From positions 40,241 to 104,240 of IMG/VR virus record IMGVR_UViG_3300037069_000805: DNA of 64,000 nt; one strand, written 5' to 3'. A model generated the notes under the pieces. The model saw only the letters and a list, made by a program, of their open reading frames with translations. It had not been told where the DNA came from and did no database searches. The DNA comes from a virus. The first letter of the stretch is position 1; each line of letters opens with the position of its first letter. This document shows, piece after piece, positions 20,427-30,144 of the stretch. The translations under genes were made by a program, and so were the position numbers.

Positions 20427-20946
20427 AATATTTATAAGTTGTTTTATTATTCCTACTACCATTCAACCAACGTGACATGTATTTAGGATTTAAGTTATTT
20501 TCTTCACAACATTCTGTTAGTGAATTATATATTTTATTTGTTAAGGTACAAATTACTTTTTTAGAATTATGATGTTTTTCTCCTTTAATTCCATACATAG
20601 GATTATTTTTACCAGTATTTCTAATTTTAGAATTAAGCAAGTACTCTTTAGTATATATTCTTGGTAAAATATTAGTTTCTACTAAAACACAATTTAATCC
20701 ATTTTCAGATAATACATCATAATAATCTTGCCAATATCTTTCTCTAATATTTAGTTCTTCAAATTTACATTCTTCAATAAATTCTATGATATGATTTTCA
20801 AAACTATATTTATCAAAACTATTAAATAATCTAACTTGTTTATTATGACATTTATATTTATAATAAGATATTCTTTTCTTGTAATTTCTTGTCTGCCCAA
20901 TATATATTCTACCTTTTGGATTTGTTATTTTATATATTCCAATCAT
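20416..20946 (-). CDS. GIY-YIG homing endonuclease
   Basis: The 176-residue protein opens with IGIYKITNPKGRIYIGQT and a following NYKKRISYYK, a clear GIY-YIG domain with the catalytic tyrosines and arginine. An ERYWQDYYD segment near residue 70 continues the domain. The C-terminus carries a NUMOD-like helix-turn-helix (ICTLTNKIYNSLTECCEENNL, shown here in part). It begins directly after an intrinsic terminator and ends with an 11-nt overlap into the next virion gene. No promoter is visible before it, so it may depend on read-through. Confidence 0.87.
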   Translation of the reverse strand: MIGIYKITNPKGRIYIGQTRNYKKRISYYKYKCHNKQVRLFNSFDKYSFENHIIEFIEECKFEELNIRERYWQDYYDVLSENGLNCVLVETNILPRIYTKEYLLNSKIRNTGKNNPMYGIKGEKHHNSKKVICTLTNKIYNSLTECCEENNLNPKYMSRWLNGSRNNKTTYKYYGE

Positions 20947-20956
20947 ATTTAATATT

Positions 20957-20986
20957 ATAAAAAAAAGGAGAGCGTTAACTCTCCTT
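20957..20986 (-). terminator. Intrinsic terminator after the 98-aa gene
   Basis: An 8-bp perfect hairpin (AAGGAGAG, 6-nt loop, CTCTCCTT at 20965-20986) is followed on the minus strand by eight T residues. It lies between a small gene and an inserted GIY-YIG gene. Confidence 0.85.
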
Positions 20987-20994
20987 GATTGGTT

Positions 20995-21291
20995 TTACTT
21001 AAATGTTAAATTCTTAAACGTCTTTCCACTGTCGGTAACAATGTAGTAATAATTAGATTTTGTTAAACAAATCAATTTTTTACCTCCTTCTGTAGCGACA
21101 ATACAATGAATATTTGGATTAATGTTTTCCAAAGTAAACATCTTATCGTCAGGCTTGTTGTAAAAGGCATTGTAAGCCGTTTCAAATTTTGAAGGTGAAT
21201 TTTCTCTTTCAATAATTGAAAAAGATTCTCCTAATCCCTGATTATAGACCACGTTATCTTGGTCTATGCTAATCTCTGTTAATGTGTACAT
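20995..21291 (-). CDS. Hypothetical protein (98 aa)
   Basis: A small soluble protein starting MYTLTEISIDQDNVVY with no recognised domain. It has mixed beta-rich composition and one central stretch, NIHCIVATEGGKKLICLTK. It is a complete transcription unit: a promoter at 21364-21395, a leader of roughly 65 nt with a short hairpin, and a strong intrinsic terminator immediately after the stop. Separate regulation in the middle of the virion block suggests expression levels unlike those of its neighbours. The function is unknown. Confidence 0.7.
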   Translation of the reverse strand: MYTLTEISIDQDNVVYNQGLGESFSIIERENSPSKFETAYNAFYNKPDDKMFTLENINPNIHCIVATEGGKKLICLTKSNYYYIVTDSGKTFKNLTFK

Positions 21292-21363
21292 AATTTGTGT
21301 GTATTTATATATTGCCTACTCTTTAGCTTTTCGGCTTCCGCTATGATTTTAAATATGTCAATA

Positions 21364-21395
21364 CAAATATAAGGAATTTTTATTAGAATTCCAAA
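21364..21395 (-). promoter_or_regulatory. Promoter, TTTG-N20-TATATTTG
   Basis: On the minus strand, TTTGGAATTC begins the -33 region. Exactly 20 nt follow TTTG before TATATTTG, a perfect match to the Bacteroidota -7 consensus TAnnTTTG. It faces the 98-aa gene at 21291. Confidence 0.8.
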
Positions 21396-21426
21396 TTTTT
21401 AAATACATATTTTATAATATTTTTTA

Positions 21427-24400
21427 TTATGTAGTATAATAAATAGATGGTGAATAGAAAATTAATTTATAGTTATTTTCATTTTGAAACTGAAGTTTCA
21501 ATTTAATATATGGAGCACGAATTCTATTTCTATTTTGACGAGGAATCAACACATTCCAGTCACGAAATTTTCTTCTTGCATTTTCATTTCTTCCAACAAC
21601 TATTGGAACCAGTCCACTATCTTGATAATCATTATAAGCTTGTATTTTATTTAAAGTTATTTCAGGTTGATCTACATTATTTAATGTAACATCAGATTTA
21701 AAATTAATATTATCAAATACACAATCTAAATTTGGTTCTGGGTTAACATTAAATGTAATATAAGAAGGAAATATTTCACCATAAAATGAATTATAATCTC
21801 CAGCATATTGTTTCCATATTTGAGATATATCAGGTGAAGTAGTAATAAAATTATCACCTTTACTCATATACATAGACGGAATATAATCATAGAAACTAAT
21901 AAAGTTCTGCTTATTCTCATTATAAGATAATGTAAATGATTGATCATTTTGATGTAATGTTATAAATATATCATTATTAATATAATCAAAAGATACTACC
22001 ACACCTTGTTTAATTAACGGATTATCTATTTTAAGCTCTTGTAAGGAACTATTATTATAAAAGTATGTATGCATACCTTTTGTATCAGATTGTCCTTCTA
22101 TTTGTCCTCTAAATGAGTTAAATGATCTATTTAAAGCATCATAGTAATATATAGCAGATGATGAACTTGCAATAGCCCATTTATTTATACTTCCAGATTC
22201 AGTAGTAATATAATTATAATCTTGTAATACTGAACCTAAACCTAATTCTAATGATAATCCATCACTAGCTTGTGTTTGAACTCTTGGTAATATAGATATA
22301 AATGCAATACCTGTATCTTGAAATGAAAATATATTATCTTTGAAACTATATAATGAATTTATTGGTCCATATTCACCTTTTAAATGTAATATATTATTTA
22401 CTTGAATATCAGTCCAGCTATCTATAATCTCACCAGGAACTTTAATTTTAGTTGATATTATAGTAGTGTCAAAATTATTTGTTTTTTTAAATTTATAATC
22501 AACATCTCTAGTTTTAATTAAATTAGATTGTTGAGAATAAACTGTATTATATTTTTGATATTCATTATATTGTGGTTGAAATCTATTATCCCAAGGAGTA
22601 AGGCTTAAATCATTTCTGTTTTGTAAATCTATAGATGTTTCCAATCTTACAGATACTATTTCAGTATGTTGTTGTGAATTTTTACTATATACTTCAGTTT
22701 CGGTTTTAACTAATTTTGTAAACTGAAACTTTTGAACAAATGTATCTCCTGGATGTTTACAGTAATAAATATTTGTATTTATTTCTTGGTATTCACCTAT
22801 TTCAATATAATTAGTTCTTTTCTTAGATTCATAACTATTACCTTTGTATAAATTACCAACATATATTAATATATTAGGTATTTTAAATTCTCCAATAACA
22901 GCGATATCATCATCCATTCCTAATGATGCATGTATATCTTCAAGTTTAGTTCTATCTTCTGTTGCAAGTGAAGAATCACCTAATGCAAATGTAATATTTT
23001 TAGAACCAAAAGTATTTACTGAATATAAATATCTACCACCATCAGCAGTTAATTGTTCTAATGAATTATAAAATACTAGTTCAGAATTATTTGCATATAT
23101 AGTTCTACCTTGACCTTTTTCAACAAGTAATGGTGTACTATAAGTATCATATGTAGTTATAATAGATGGATTAAATGTTCCCATATAACTTCTATACGTT
23201 TGCACAAATTCCATATTATCATCACCATGTGCTACTTCAAAAAATCCTTTATCAACTAAATCCATCCAATTTCCTATAGTTTCTTGTAGATTTACTCCAA
23301 CAGCTTTAACATCATATGGTGATATTGCACCTATAACTTTAGTTTCACTAATTACTTGTTTAGTTTCAATTTTTCTAAGTTGTCCCCAAAAATAATTATT
23401 ATCATTTTTAGCTCCACCTATCACATTAAGTTGTACATTTGACATATTTTGAATTAAATCAAATGTTGCTTCTGGAGAATACATTTGCATAAGTTGATTA
23501 AACTGAAATGTTTCAGATAATCTATCATCTGCATTTGAAGTATTAAATACTTCTGTACCTGCACCATATGTAAATGGTGAAATTGGATTAGGTTTTAAAT
23601 TTGGATGTATAGTAGGATCTTGACTATCAACTCTATCATATGTTGACATTCTATATTGAGGGCATAAATAATTATCATATCTACGCATTAATGATGGTAA
23701 TTTATCTCCAGCATTTGCAAAATCTATTGCTTCAGGACTAAATGGTGCTGTATTAACATTTCCATTTTTATTATTAGAAATCATTCCATTAATTAATCCT
23801 TGACATATAATAGATCTATCTAACAGAGTTCTTTCACCTATAATTAATTTATATCCAACTGGTTTTAAAAATTCATCATAATTTCCATTATCATCTAAAA
23901 AATTAGATTGATCATTCAACCATATATAAAATTCTGCTTTTAATGTAATTTCTAAAGATGCAAACTTATCATTTAAATTTATTCCATCATCTGTAGCTAC
24001 TATAAAATCAGCAATCCATTTAGGTAATGCATCAGCGCCATATTTATTATAAAATTTAATACCTAATCTATATAATTCATTATCTTTAAAAAACCTACCA
24101 TTTATGTCTTCATTAGTAAATCCATTAATACCTACTTCACTTCTTACAATTTTATATTTTAAATACATACCCTCACCTCCTAAAATGGAAGAATTATATT
24201 GGTATTTATTTATCATATAATTTTTGTTTATAGATGAAAATTTTTCAGGAACTGTATACGTATTATATACAGTAATAGAAGGTTCGTTACTAATTGGATT
24301 ACCAGATCCATCATCTATTAAAGAATTATATATTTCTGTAGTTAAAGCATTCATTGGAAACGAATAAGCTCTTGTATCTAAATTAATTTCAAGATTCTTT

Positions 24401-25470
24401 TCTTTATAATTAGCTAAGAACATAATATTTTTCTTAGTATTTATATGTTTTGGTATAATTATATCCGAACCTAAAAATAAAAATTCTTCTAAAGAAACTG
24501 TTTCTATAATATTACCATCATCATAATAAGTTACTTCTGTTAATCCAACTATATTTTTATCTAATATAAGACTAACAGATGGTATTTGATTAAAAGACGT
24601 ATATTTTATAGCATACAATCTAATATTAGTATAATCATTATCTAATACATCTATATTAATAACAGGTAATGTTTTTACTATTTCATTAATATCTCCTCCA
24701 CCTTCTATATTATTATCTAATGATATTAATTCTGATAATGGACTTATTTTTGTTTGAGAACCATTTAACTTGTAAAGATTATAAGCATATTGAATCATTC
24801 CTGCAGTATGTATACCACCTGACAATATATCTATAATTTTAGGTTGTGTAAATGTATAATCTCCAACTATATTTAATATATTAGAACTTACATCAATTAG
24901 TTCTTCTAAATCACCATTTAATATAGAATGTTCTAAATTTAAAAATCTCATTTGATTCTTACCATCTACCCAATATATTTTATCAATAATATCATTTTCA
25001 AAATTATTAATACACTGAATTGGATTAGTTATATTAAATTGTAAATCTCTCATATATAATAATGTTATATCATATGTAATATCATTTACTTTCCAGACAC
25101 AATCAAATCCATTATTATCAGTTGTAAGTAAAATTAAACTATCTCTTGAAAATGTATGTCCTATAATTAATTGATCACCTGATGTTCTATATGTAGTACC
25201 ACTTATAAGATATATATCATTTATTTCATTAGTTGTATAAATTAATTTTTTATTATTATAAAGTATTTTTTTATTAACACCATCAATTATTGGTGTTGGT
25301 ACTGTTAAAATTAAACTATTACCTTTTTCATTAGTTACAGCTCCAGTACTTTGTGTATCTGTAGCAATTACTCTAATATTTCTAGCATTAAAATAAAATT
25401 TATTACTATAATTTGACTTGTTAATGTCTTGGACAAGACCTTCAAAACCTTGTTGTACATTTTTATTCAT
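21427..25470 (-). CDS. Tail nozzle/stabilization protein (P22 gp10-like; crAss muzzle candidate)
   Basis: The 1,347-residue protein begins MNKNVQQGFEGLVQDINKSN and continues with beta-rich repeats (residues about 80-420: IYLISGTTYRTSGDQLIIGH, DCVWKVNDITYDITLLYM and others), consistent with a propeller-type tail protein. A single very large protein followed by smaller connector-type genes matches the crAss-like gene annotated as tail stabilization protein or muzzle. It overlaps the upstream gene by 1 nt (stop/start TAATG). The assignment rests on family recognition, length and synteny. Confidence 0.65.
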   Translation of the reverse strand: MNKNVQQGFEGLVQDINKSNYSNKFYFNARNIRVIATDTQSTGAVTNEKGNSLILTVPTPIIDGVNKKILYNNKKLIYTTNEINDIYLISGTTYRTSGDQLIIGHTFSRDSLILLTTDNNGFDCVWKVNDITYDITLLYMRDLQFNITNPIQCINNFENDIIDKIYWVDGKNQMRFLNLEHSILNGDLEELIDVSSNILNIVGDYTFTQPKIIDILSGGIHTAGMIQYAYNLYKLNGSQTKISPLSELISLDNNIEGGGDINEIVKTLPVINIDVLDNDYTNIRLYAIKYTSFNQIPSVSLILDKNIVGLTEVTYYDDGNIIETVSLEEFLFLGSDIIIPKHINTKKNIMFLANYKEKNLEINLDTRAYSFPMNALTTEIYNSLIDDGSGNPISNEPSITVYNTYTVPEKFSSINKNYMINKYQYNSSILGGEGMYLKYKIVRSEVGINGFTNEDINGRFFKDNELYRLGIKFYNKYGADALPKWIADFIVATDDGINLNDKFASLEITLKAEFYIWLNDQSNFLDDNGNYDEFLKPVGYKLIIGERTLLDRSIICQGLINGMISNNKNGNVNTAPFSPEAIDFANAGDKLPSLMRRYDNYLCPQYRMSTYDRVDSQDPTIHPNLKPNPISPFTYGAGTEVFNTSNADDRLSETFQFNQLMQMYSPEATFDLIQNMSNVQLNVIGGAKNDNNYFWGQLRKIETKQVISETKVIGAISPYDVKAVGVNLQETIGNWMDLVDKGFFEVAHGDDNMEFVQTYRSYMGTFNPSIITTYDTYSTPLLVEKGQGRTIYANNSELVFYNSLEQLTADGGRYLYSVNTFGSKNITFALGDSSLATEDRTKLEDIHASLGMDDDIAVIGEFKIPNILIYVGNLYKGNSYESKKRTNYIEIGEYQEINTNIYYCKHPGDTFVQKFQFTKLVKTETEVYSKNSQQHTEIVSVRLETSIDLQNRNDLSLTPWDNRFQPQYNEYQKYNTVYSQQSNLIKTRDVDYKFKKTNNFDTTIISTKIKVPGEIIDSWTDIQVNNILHLKGEYGPINSLYSFKDNIFSFQDTGIAFISILPRVQTQASDGLSLELGLGSVLQDYNYITTESGSINKWAIASSSSAIYYYDALNRSFNSFRGQIEGQSDTKGMHTYFYNNSSLQELKIDNPLIKQGVVVSFDYINNDIFITLHQNDQSFTLSYNENKQNFISFYDYIPSMYMSKGDNFITTSPDISQIWKQYAGDYNSFYGEIFPSYITFNVNPEPNLDCVFDNINFKSDVTLNNVDQPEITLNKIQAYNDYQDSGLVPIVVGRNENARRKFRDWNVLIPRQNRNRIRAPYIKLKLQFQNENNYKLIFYSPSIYYTT

Positions 25471-26213
25471 TATCTATGTTGTTTTATAATTTCTTTTTCT
25501 CCGAATTTTTTAAATCCATTTTTATGCGCTGAAGTATTTATAATTAATCTATTAATTCCATTCATAAGTGTTTCCATTTTATCTACACTTGGCATTTGTA
25601 ATGCTGTAAATGCAGAAGGCATATAAAAATATCTTTTTTGTTGTATATATTCAAATGCTTTATCAGTTATTTTACCCATTATCCACAATGGTTCTAAATA
25701 TCTACTAAGTATATAATATTCCATACCAATCATAACTTTTTCATTATCTGGTATTAAAGGATAACCTTCTTCATCTGTAGCAATTCCTTGATATGATAAT
25801 TGTATACATCCATCACATATTGATGTAAAAATAATACCTTTTTGAATTTTATAAGTAAATTCATTATTATTACTATAAATATTTGTATTTGTATTTTCTA
25901 AATCAGTAAATTGTGAAGGATCTAAATGAAATATATCTGATGCTTCTCTCATAGAAATACTTGATATATTACCAGATGGACCAGTTATATATCTAACACC
26001 ATTTAAATAAAGTAAATCACAAGGTAATTCTGCTTTATATGATGTTAAATCTAATACTACTAATTTGTTTTCATAAGCTACAGGAGCACCTAATAATCGT
26101 AAAAATTCAAGAATATATTCAGCAGCTTCTTCATATGTTAATTCAGAGGCTAAAGGGTTCTTCATTATTTTCCACATCACTGAGCCAAGTGATTTATAAT
26201 TTGTATTTGTCAT
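25470..26213 (-). CDS. Tail tubular/ring protein candidate (247 aa)
   Basis: It contains an EEAAEYILEFLRLLG helix near residue 25 and a beta segment, ELPCDLLYLNGVRYI (residues about 58-72), typical of the gp4/gp11-like tail tubular proteins annotated in crAss-like phages. It sits between the giant nozzle protein and two further connector-like genes, with a TAATG overlap at its 3' end. A role in the head-tail connector or ring is inferred from family resemblance and synteny. Confidence 0.55.
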   Translation of the reverse strand: MTNTNYKSLGSVMWKIMKNPLASELTYEEAAEYILEFLRLLGAPVAYENKLVVLDLTSYKAELPCDLLYLNGVRYITGPSGNISSISMREASDIFHLDPSQFTDLENTNTNIYSNNNEFTYKIQKGIIFTSICDGCIQLSYQGIATDEEGYPLIPDNEKVMIGMEYYILSRYLEPLWIMGKITDKAFEYIQQKRYFYMPSAFTALQMPSVDKMETLMNGINRLIINTSAHKNGFKKFGEKEIIKQHR

Positions 26214-26220
26214 AATTTAT

Positions 26221-26748
26221 TTAGTATAAAAGATACGCATCGTATCTATCTTTATCTTCATCCTTTATTCTTTTACCTAATAATCTTTTAAATGTTCTAT
26301 TTGATTCAAAAGAATATATATTTTTATTTAAAAAATAGTTATTATATTTTCGAAATTGTATTTTAAATACAAATTTTGATGTATGATTATTTAAATATCT
26401 AACTAATAATCTTTTTTCATAAGCTTCATCGTCTTCATCCCATAATTTATTAGTTGCTACCCAATCAACAGGTGATGTATTATATAATTTACCATTTACA
26501 ATTCTAGGTATTCTTTTATCTTTTTTAATACTTAAAGAAGAACCTATATAAGGTATGTTGTATTCTAAATTTTCTTCAATAATTAAGTTAATAATTTCTT
26601 TATTAAAATCAGATATTATATTAGAAAAAGTTTTAGCTGTTATTTTTAATTCAGGATTATTTTGTTTAAAAAACTTATAATAATCTTTCTTACCATAATG
26701 TGTTTTTATTTTAGCCTTACCTCTTTTATTCTTTATCATTTGAATCAT
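26221..26748 (-). CDS. Conserved virion-region protein (175 aa), function unknown
   Basis: A basic protein starting MIQMIKNKRGKAKIKTHYGK, with a Lys/Tyr-rich centre and a basic C-terminal half (KRLLVRYLNNH, FKRLLGKRIKDED). No domain is recognised. It overlaps the upstream gene by 23 nt, and a start at Met4 (MIKNKRG) is possible. It lies within the tail connector block, so a structural or assembly role is likely but unproven. Its high charge would also suit nucleic-acid contact. Confidence 0.5.
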   Translation of the reverse strand: MIQMIKNKRGKAKIKTHYGKKDYYKFFKQNNPELKITAKTFSNIISDFNKEIINLIIEENLEYNIPYIGSSLSIKKDKRIPRIVNGKLYNTSPVDWVATNKLWDEDDEAYEKRLLVRYLNNHTSKFVFKIQFRKYNNYFLNKNIYSFESNRTFKRLLGKRIKDEDKDRYDAYLLY

Positions 26749-27409
26749 TTTTTTTATCTTCAGGTATATTAGATTCTTTAATTAATTCATTAATTATCTC
26801 TAATTTAATTAAATCAATTAAATGAGGTTGTAATGGATAATTACTAGTATCAATGTTATAACAAGGAATTATATCTTCACAATTACAACAATTACTATAA
26901 TTTAATAAATCTAAAGGATCTTCAAATACACCAGTAATAGTTATACAATCTAGTAAATTTAAAGTATTAATTTTACTTACTAAGTAGATGTATTTATCAT
27001 TATCTAAATATGCAAATATTCCATTGAATGGAGAATCTTCAAAGTAAGTTGCTTTTTCTTTATTTACAAAACTAAATGGTATAACTAATTTTTTACTAGG
27101 TTTAACAGATGTTATTGCTGATTTAATATGTAATTCTAAAGGTTGTGGTATTGGTTTAGTAGTTCTTAATATAGTTTCACAATCTATATTTAAACCACAT
27201 TGATTAGCAGATATTTGTTCAAGAGGTAAACATAATGTTTGTGTTACTGATATATCTGTAGTTCTTTGATAGTTATTTAAATCTTGTCTTAAATATTTAG
27301 CTCGTTTAAGACCATATAAATATATAATATATCTATCTGATACTTCACTATCATCAGTATATTGTCTTAATACCTCACGAACATCATAAATCATTTTATT
27401 TAATATCAT
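26726..27409 (-). CDS. Tail connector-region protein (227 aa)
   Basis: It starts MILNKMIYDVREVLRQYTDD; Met6 (27394) is an equally good start. A central beta-rich region is followed by a cysteine cluster (NYSNCCNCEDIIPCYN, residues about 175-190) that may bind metal or form disulphides. Its place beside the ring and nozzle genes suggests a tail-ring component. A hairpin terminator lies between it and the phosphoesterase gene upstream. Confidence 0.55.
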   Translation of the reverse strand: MILNKMIYDVREVLRQYTDDSEVSDRYIIYLYGLKRAKYLRQDLNNYQRTTDISVTQTLCLPLEQISANQCGLNIDCETILRTTKPIPQPLELHIKSAITSVKPSKKLVIPFSFVNKEKATYFEDSPFNGIFAYLDNDKYIYLVSKINTLNLLDCITITGVFEDPLDLLNYSNCCNCEDIIPCYNIDTSNYPLQPHLIDLIKLEIINELIKESNIPEDKKNDSNDKE

Positions 27410-27426
27410 TCTTTTTTAAATTAAAA

Positions 27427-27449
27427 AGCCCCTCACATTGGAGAGGCTT
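27427..27449 (-). terminator. Intrinsic terminator after the phosphoesterase gene
   Basis: The stem AAGCCTCTC/GAGGGGCTT on the minus strand (one mismatch) encloses a short loop and is followed by TTT. Downstream genes have no visible new promoter, so it may attenuate rather than stop transcription. Confidence 0.7.
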
Positions 27450-27457
27450 ATATTATT

Positions 27458-28408
27458 TTATAATTCCATTAAGCAATTTATAGGAGTTTTACCTTTTAAA
27501 ACTACACCACAAGCTATTGCTGGTTTTTTATTTTCTTTTGCGTATGCCATAGCATATGACTTATGATTTATTCCACAACCTACCTGCATTCCAAATAGTT
27601 TAAACTTAGCTCCTACATACCATTCAACGTAACATTGTGTGTGTAAATGACCTTGTACAATTGATTGTAAATCTGATTTAACTCTATTTCTAGCTGTACC
27701 ACCTTCTCCATGTATATATAATACATCATCAATTTCAATAGATTCTGTAAAATTCCATCCTGGAACACCTAATACTTCTGAATAATCTTTAATCCATAAT
27801 TTAGAAACACCTGCAGAATATGCTTTTCTCATAATTAATCTATCGTGATTACCTATAATTACAGTTGCTTTTGGAAAATGTTGATACCATTTTCTTATTT
27901 CTGAAATTGCCATTGCTAATTCTTGTCCTGCACTATGTCCATCTGGATCAGTTTCATGATATGATGTAGCATGATTATCAATTATATCTCCTATAAAAAT
28001 TACTTCATCGCATTTATATTCATTGTAAATATTTATACAATGTTCTAAATAACCATCTAATGTAAATGGTAAATGTAAATCACCTATTACTAATACATTT
28101 TTACCAGATTTTAATTTTTTAACTTGTTCTTTAAAAGAATCAATTGGAAGTATTCCCATTTTAAAAGCTGATTTAAATACATCTTTAGATGTTTTATATT
28201 CTTTATTTGATATATCTGAACTTTTTAATCCGTTATAATTATTACTTAAAGAATATTTTTCTTTTTTAATTATATTTATTGCAGTTCTACATAAAGATAT
28301 ATTATCTTCTGAATTTTTAAGTCCTAGTTTATCACATAATCTATAACCACCTTCTTTTAAATAACCAGGTTTACTTCTTAAGAATTCTTTTATTTCTTCT
28401 AAACTCAT
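27458..28408 (-). CDS. Calcineurin-like metallophosphoesterase
   Basis: The 316-residue protein shows the full two-metal phosphoesterase signature: GDLH at 109-112, GDIID at 140-144, GNHD at 186-189, then HGEG and GHLH further on. A helical N-terminal domain of about 100 residues precedes the catalytic core and is basic. Its own promoter (28436-28467) and terminator (27427-27449) make it an independent unit. Phage members of this family can cleave nucleotides, DNA ends or phosphoproteins. The substrate cannot be told from sequence. Confidence 0.88.
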   Translation of the reverse strand: MSLEEIKEFLRSKPGYLKEGGYRLCDKLGLKNSEDNISLCRTAINIIKKEKYSLSNNYNGLKSSDISNKEYKTSKDVFKSAFKMGILPIDSFKEQVKKLKSGKNVLVIGDLHLPFTLDGYLEHCINIYNEYKCDEVIFIGDIIDNHATSYHETDPDGHSAGQELAMAISEIRKWYQHFPKATVIIGNHDRLIMRKAYSAGVSKLWIKDYSEVLGVPGWNFTESIEIDDVLYIHGEGGTARNRVKSDLQSIVQGHLHTQCYVEWYVGAKFKLFGMQVGCGINHKSYAMAYAKENKKPAIACGVVLKGKTPINCLMEL

Positions 28409-28435
28409 ATATTAATTTTTATAAAATTATTTATA

Positions 28436-28467
28436 CAAAGGTAATGAATATATTTGACATATCCTAA
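28436..28467 (-). promoter_or_regulatory. Promoter, TTAG-N20-TACCTTTG
   Basis: Minus-strand TTAGGATATG opens the -33 region, with 20 nt between TTAG and the perfect -7 box TACCTTTG. It lies 28 nt upstream of the phosphoesterase start. Confidence 0.8.
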
Positions 28468-28490
28468 TAAAATCGTATTTATTTTCTAAT

Positions 28491-29120
28491 TTATTTTTTA
28501 ATATTGATAATTCTAACATCATATTCAGCAAATATAATTTTATTTAATAGGTCATATGAAGCTGAAAATAAATCACCTTTCTTATTTTGAAATCTAAGAT
28601 TTACTTTAAAACCTGTTTTAGTAGCATCAGGTGAAGAGTATAATCCTGCACCTCCATATATAGCAAAAGTAGTTTCTTTTACTTTAATAGAATCAACTTG
28701 AGGTTTAATTGTATACTCAGGAGCTATTTCAAGTAGTTCTCCACGTACTTTAGAAAACATTGATATCTTTATATACTTATCTTCAAAATCGTTCTTATAT
28801 GGTCTTATTTGAACTTGTTCTACAAACATATTAGTTTTAGTAGAATCTGTAGCTTTTTCATAACTTTTAACTAACATACTATCAGTTGGATAATTTGTTA
28901 TAAGTTTACCACCTTTTTTAAGTTTAGTTATATATTGTTTATTAGATGGAATAGGTTTAGGTTTAATAAGTGGTTCAAATTTACCTACAATTTCTTTAGT
29001 TTGAAACTTTTGATAATTATTTTTACTAGGTGAACTGTTATAACTTCTATTAATAAATATATATATTAATAATCCTAATATTATTAAAGGTTGTATTAAT
29101 TTTGTTAAATTAAATTTCAT
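28491..29120 (-). CDS. Membrane-anchored protein (209 aa, DUF6808-like)
   Basis: One N-terminal transmembrane helix (LIQPLIILGLLIYIFI, residues about 8-23) is followed by a polar, probably periplasmic domain ending in beta-rich sequence (FAIYGGAGLYSS, residues about 150-165). The layout resembles uncharacterised DUF6808-type proteins of Bacteroidota and their phages; this is a tentative recollection. It overlaps the glycosyltransferase gene by 4 nt. Given holin and endolysin genes nearby, a spanin-like role is possible, but there is no lipobox. Confidence 0.5.
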   Translation of the reverse strand: MKFNLTKLIQPLIILGLLIYIFINRSYNSSPSKNNYQKFQTKEIVGKFEPLIKPKPIPSNKQYITKLKKGGKLITNYPTDSMLVKSYEKATDSTKTNMFVEQVQIRPYKNDFEDKYIKISMFSKVRGELLEIAPEYTIKPQVDSIKVKETTFAIYGGAGLYSSPDATKTGFKVNLRFQNKKGDLFSASYDLLNKIIFAEYDVRIINIKK

Positions 29121-30133
29121 TTTTTAAATATTTTTAACCATTGTTTTTCAGATCTTTTAGAATCTATAATTAAAAGATATTTATTAATATGTGTTAATAA
29201 TTCTTTATTTAATAATGCAATATCTATTTTTTCAGAAATTTCTTCAGCATCACCAGTATCTTTAACAATATTTAAATGATTTACAAATGGAATTTCATTA
29301 GATGTAACTACCGGAACCAATTGATTAACACAATCTGCGGAAACAATATTATATGTTTCACTTAAACTTACTTGTAATGCTAAATTCATTTTAGATACAA
29401 GTTTTACAAATTCAGAATGTTTTAACCATTTATGTTCAACTAGTTTATGAGGAGTTCCTTTAAATAAATCTCTAATATTCTTTAATGCATTTTCACCTTT
29501 CTGCTCTATTCTTTCAACATTAATATGTAAATTAAGTATTTTATTATTTCTATCTGCATATATCATCGCACCAATAGCTTGAGTTAATGAATTTTTCATT
29601 GGTCTAATAGCACCAAATAAACCTACATTTAATATTTTATTAAAATCTGAATCATCTGTATTTTTAACAATATGTTTTAATGTTGGATAATAATTTGGTA
29701 AATAAACTATATCTTGATGAATAATTGGTTCAAAAGATTTTATAAATGTTTTTGAATTTGCTGTTATAAATACATTATCATAAGTTGAATATTTCTTTAA
29801 CCAATCTATTGCATTTCCTTCATTAGCTAAGAATGGAAGTTCAGAGTGTAATCTAACTATCCATTTAACTTTAGGATGAAGTTTTTGTAATAGTTCAAAT
29901 TTTTCAGGTACTACCCAAATAGCTTCAATAATTACATGTTTAGGTTTATAGTGAGTTACATATTTATCAATCTCATTATTATCAACTACTTCAACTAAAT
30001 GAGATTTAACTCCATTTTTAACAAGCATATCATTTACAAATATAGCACTGTTATATAATCCGCTATTTACAGTTGAATACGATTGTTCACTATATAATAG
30101 TCTTTTCTTTAATATAAATAATATATCTATCAT
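29117..30133 (-). CDS. Glycosyltransferase (GT4-like fold)
   Basis: The 338-residue protein has the two-lobe pattern of GT-B enzymes. The N-terminal lobe contains HVIIEAIWVVPEKF and WIVRLHSE. Later come LNVGLFGAIRPMKN (residues about 170-185, the usual start of the second lobe) and VSLSETYNIVSADCV (near 260), equivalent to the donor-binding E-x7-E region. It presumably moves a sugar from a nucleotide donor. The placement between a membrane protein and a holin candidate is unusual. It might modify the virion, the host envelope or the appendages. Confidence 0.7.
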   Translation of the reverse strand: MIDILFILKKRLLYSEQSYSTVNSGLYNSAIFVNDMLVKNGVKSHLVEVVDNNEIDKYVTHYKPKHVIIEAIWVVPEKFELLQKLHPKVKWIVRLHSELPFLANEGNAIDWLKKYSTYDNVFITANSKTFIKSFEPIIHQDIVYLPNYYPTLKHIVKNTDDSDFNKILNVGLFGAIRPMKNSLTQAIGAMIYADRNNKILNLHINVERIEQKGENALKNIRDLFKGTPHKLVEHKWLKHSEFVKLVSKMNLALQVSLSETYNIVSADCVNQLVPVVTSNEIPFVNHLNIVKDTGDAEEISEKIDIALLNKELLTHINKYLLIIDSKRSEKQWLKIFKK

Positions 30134-30144
30134 TTTTTTAATTT

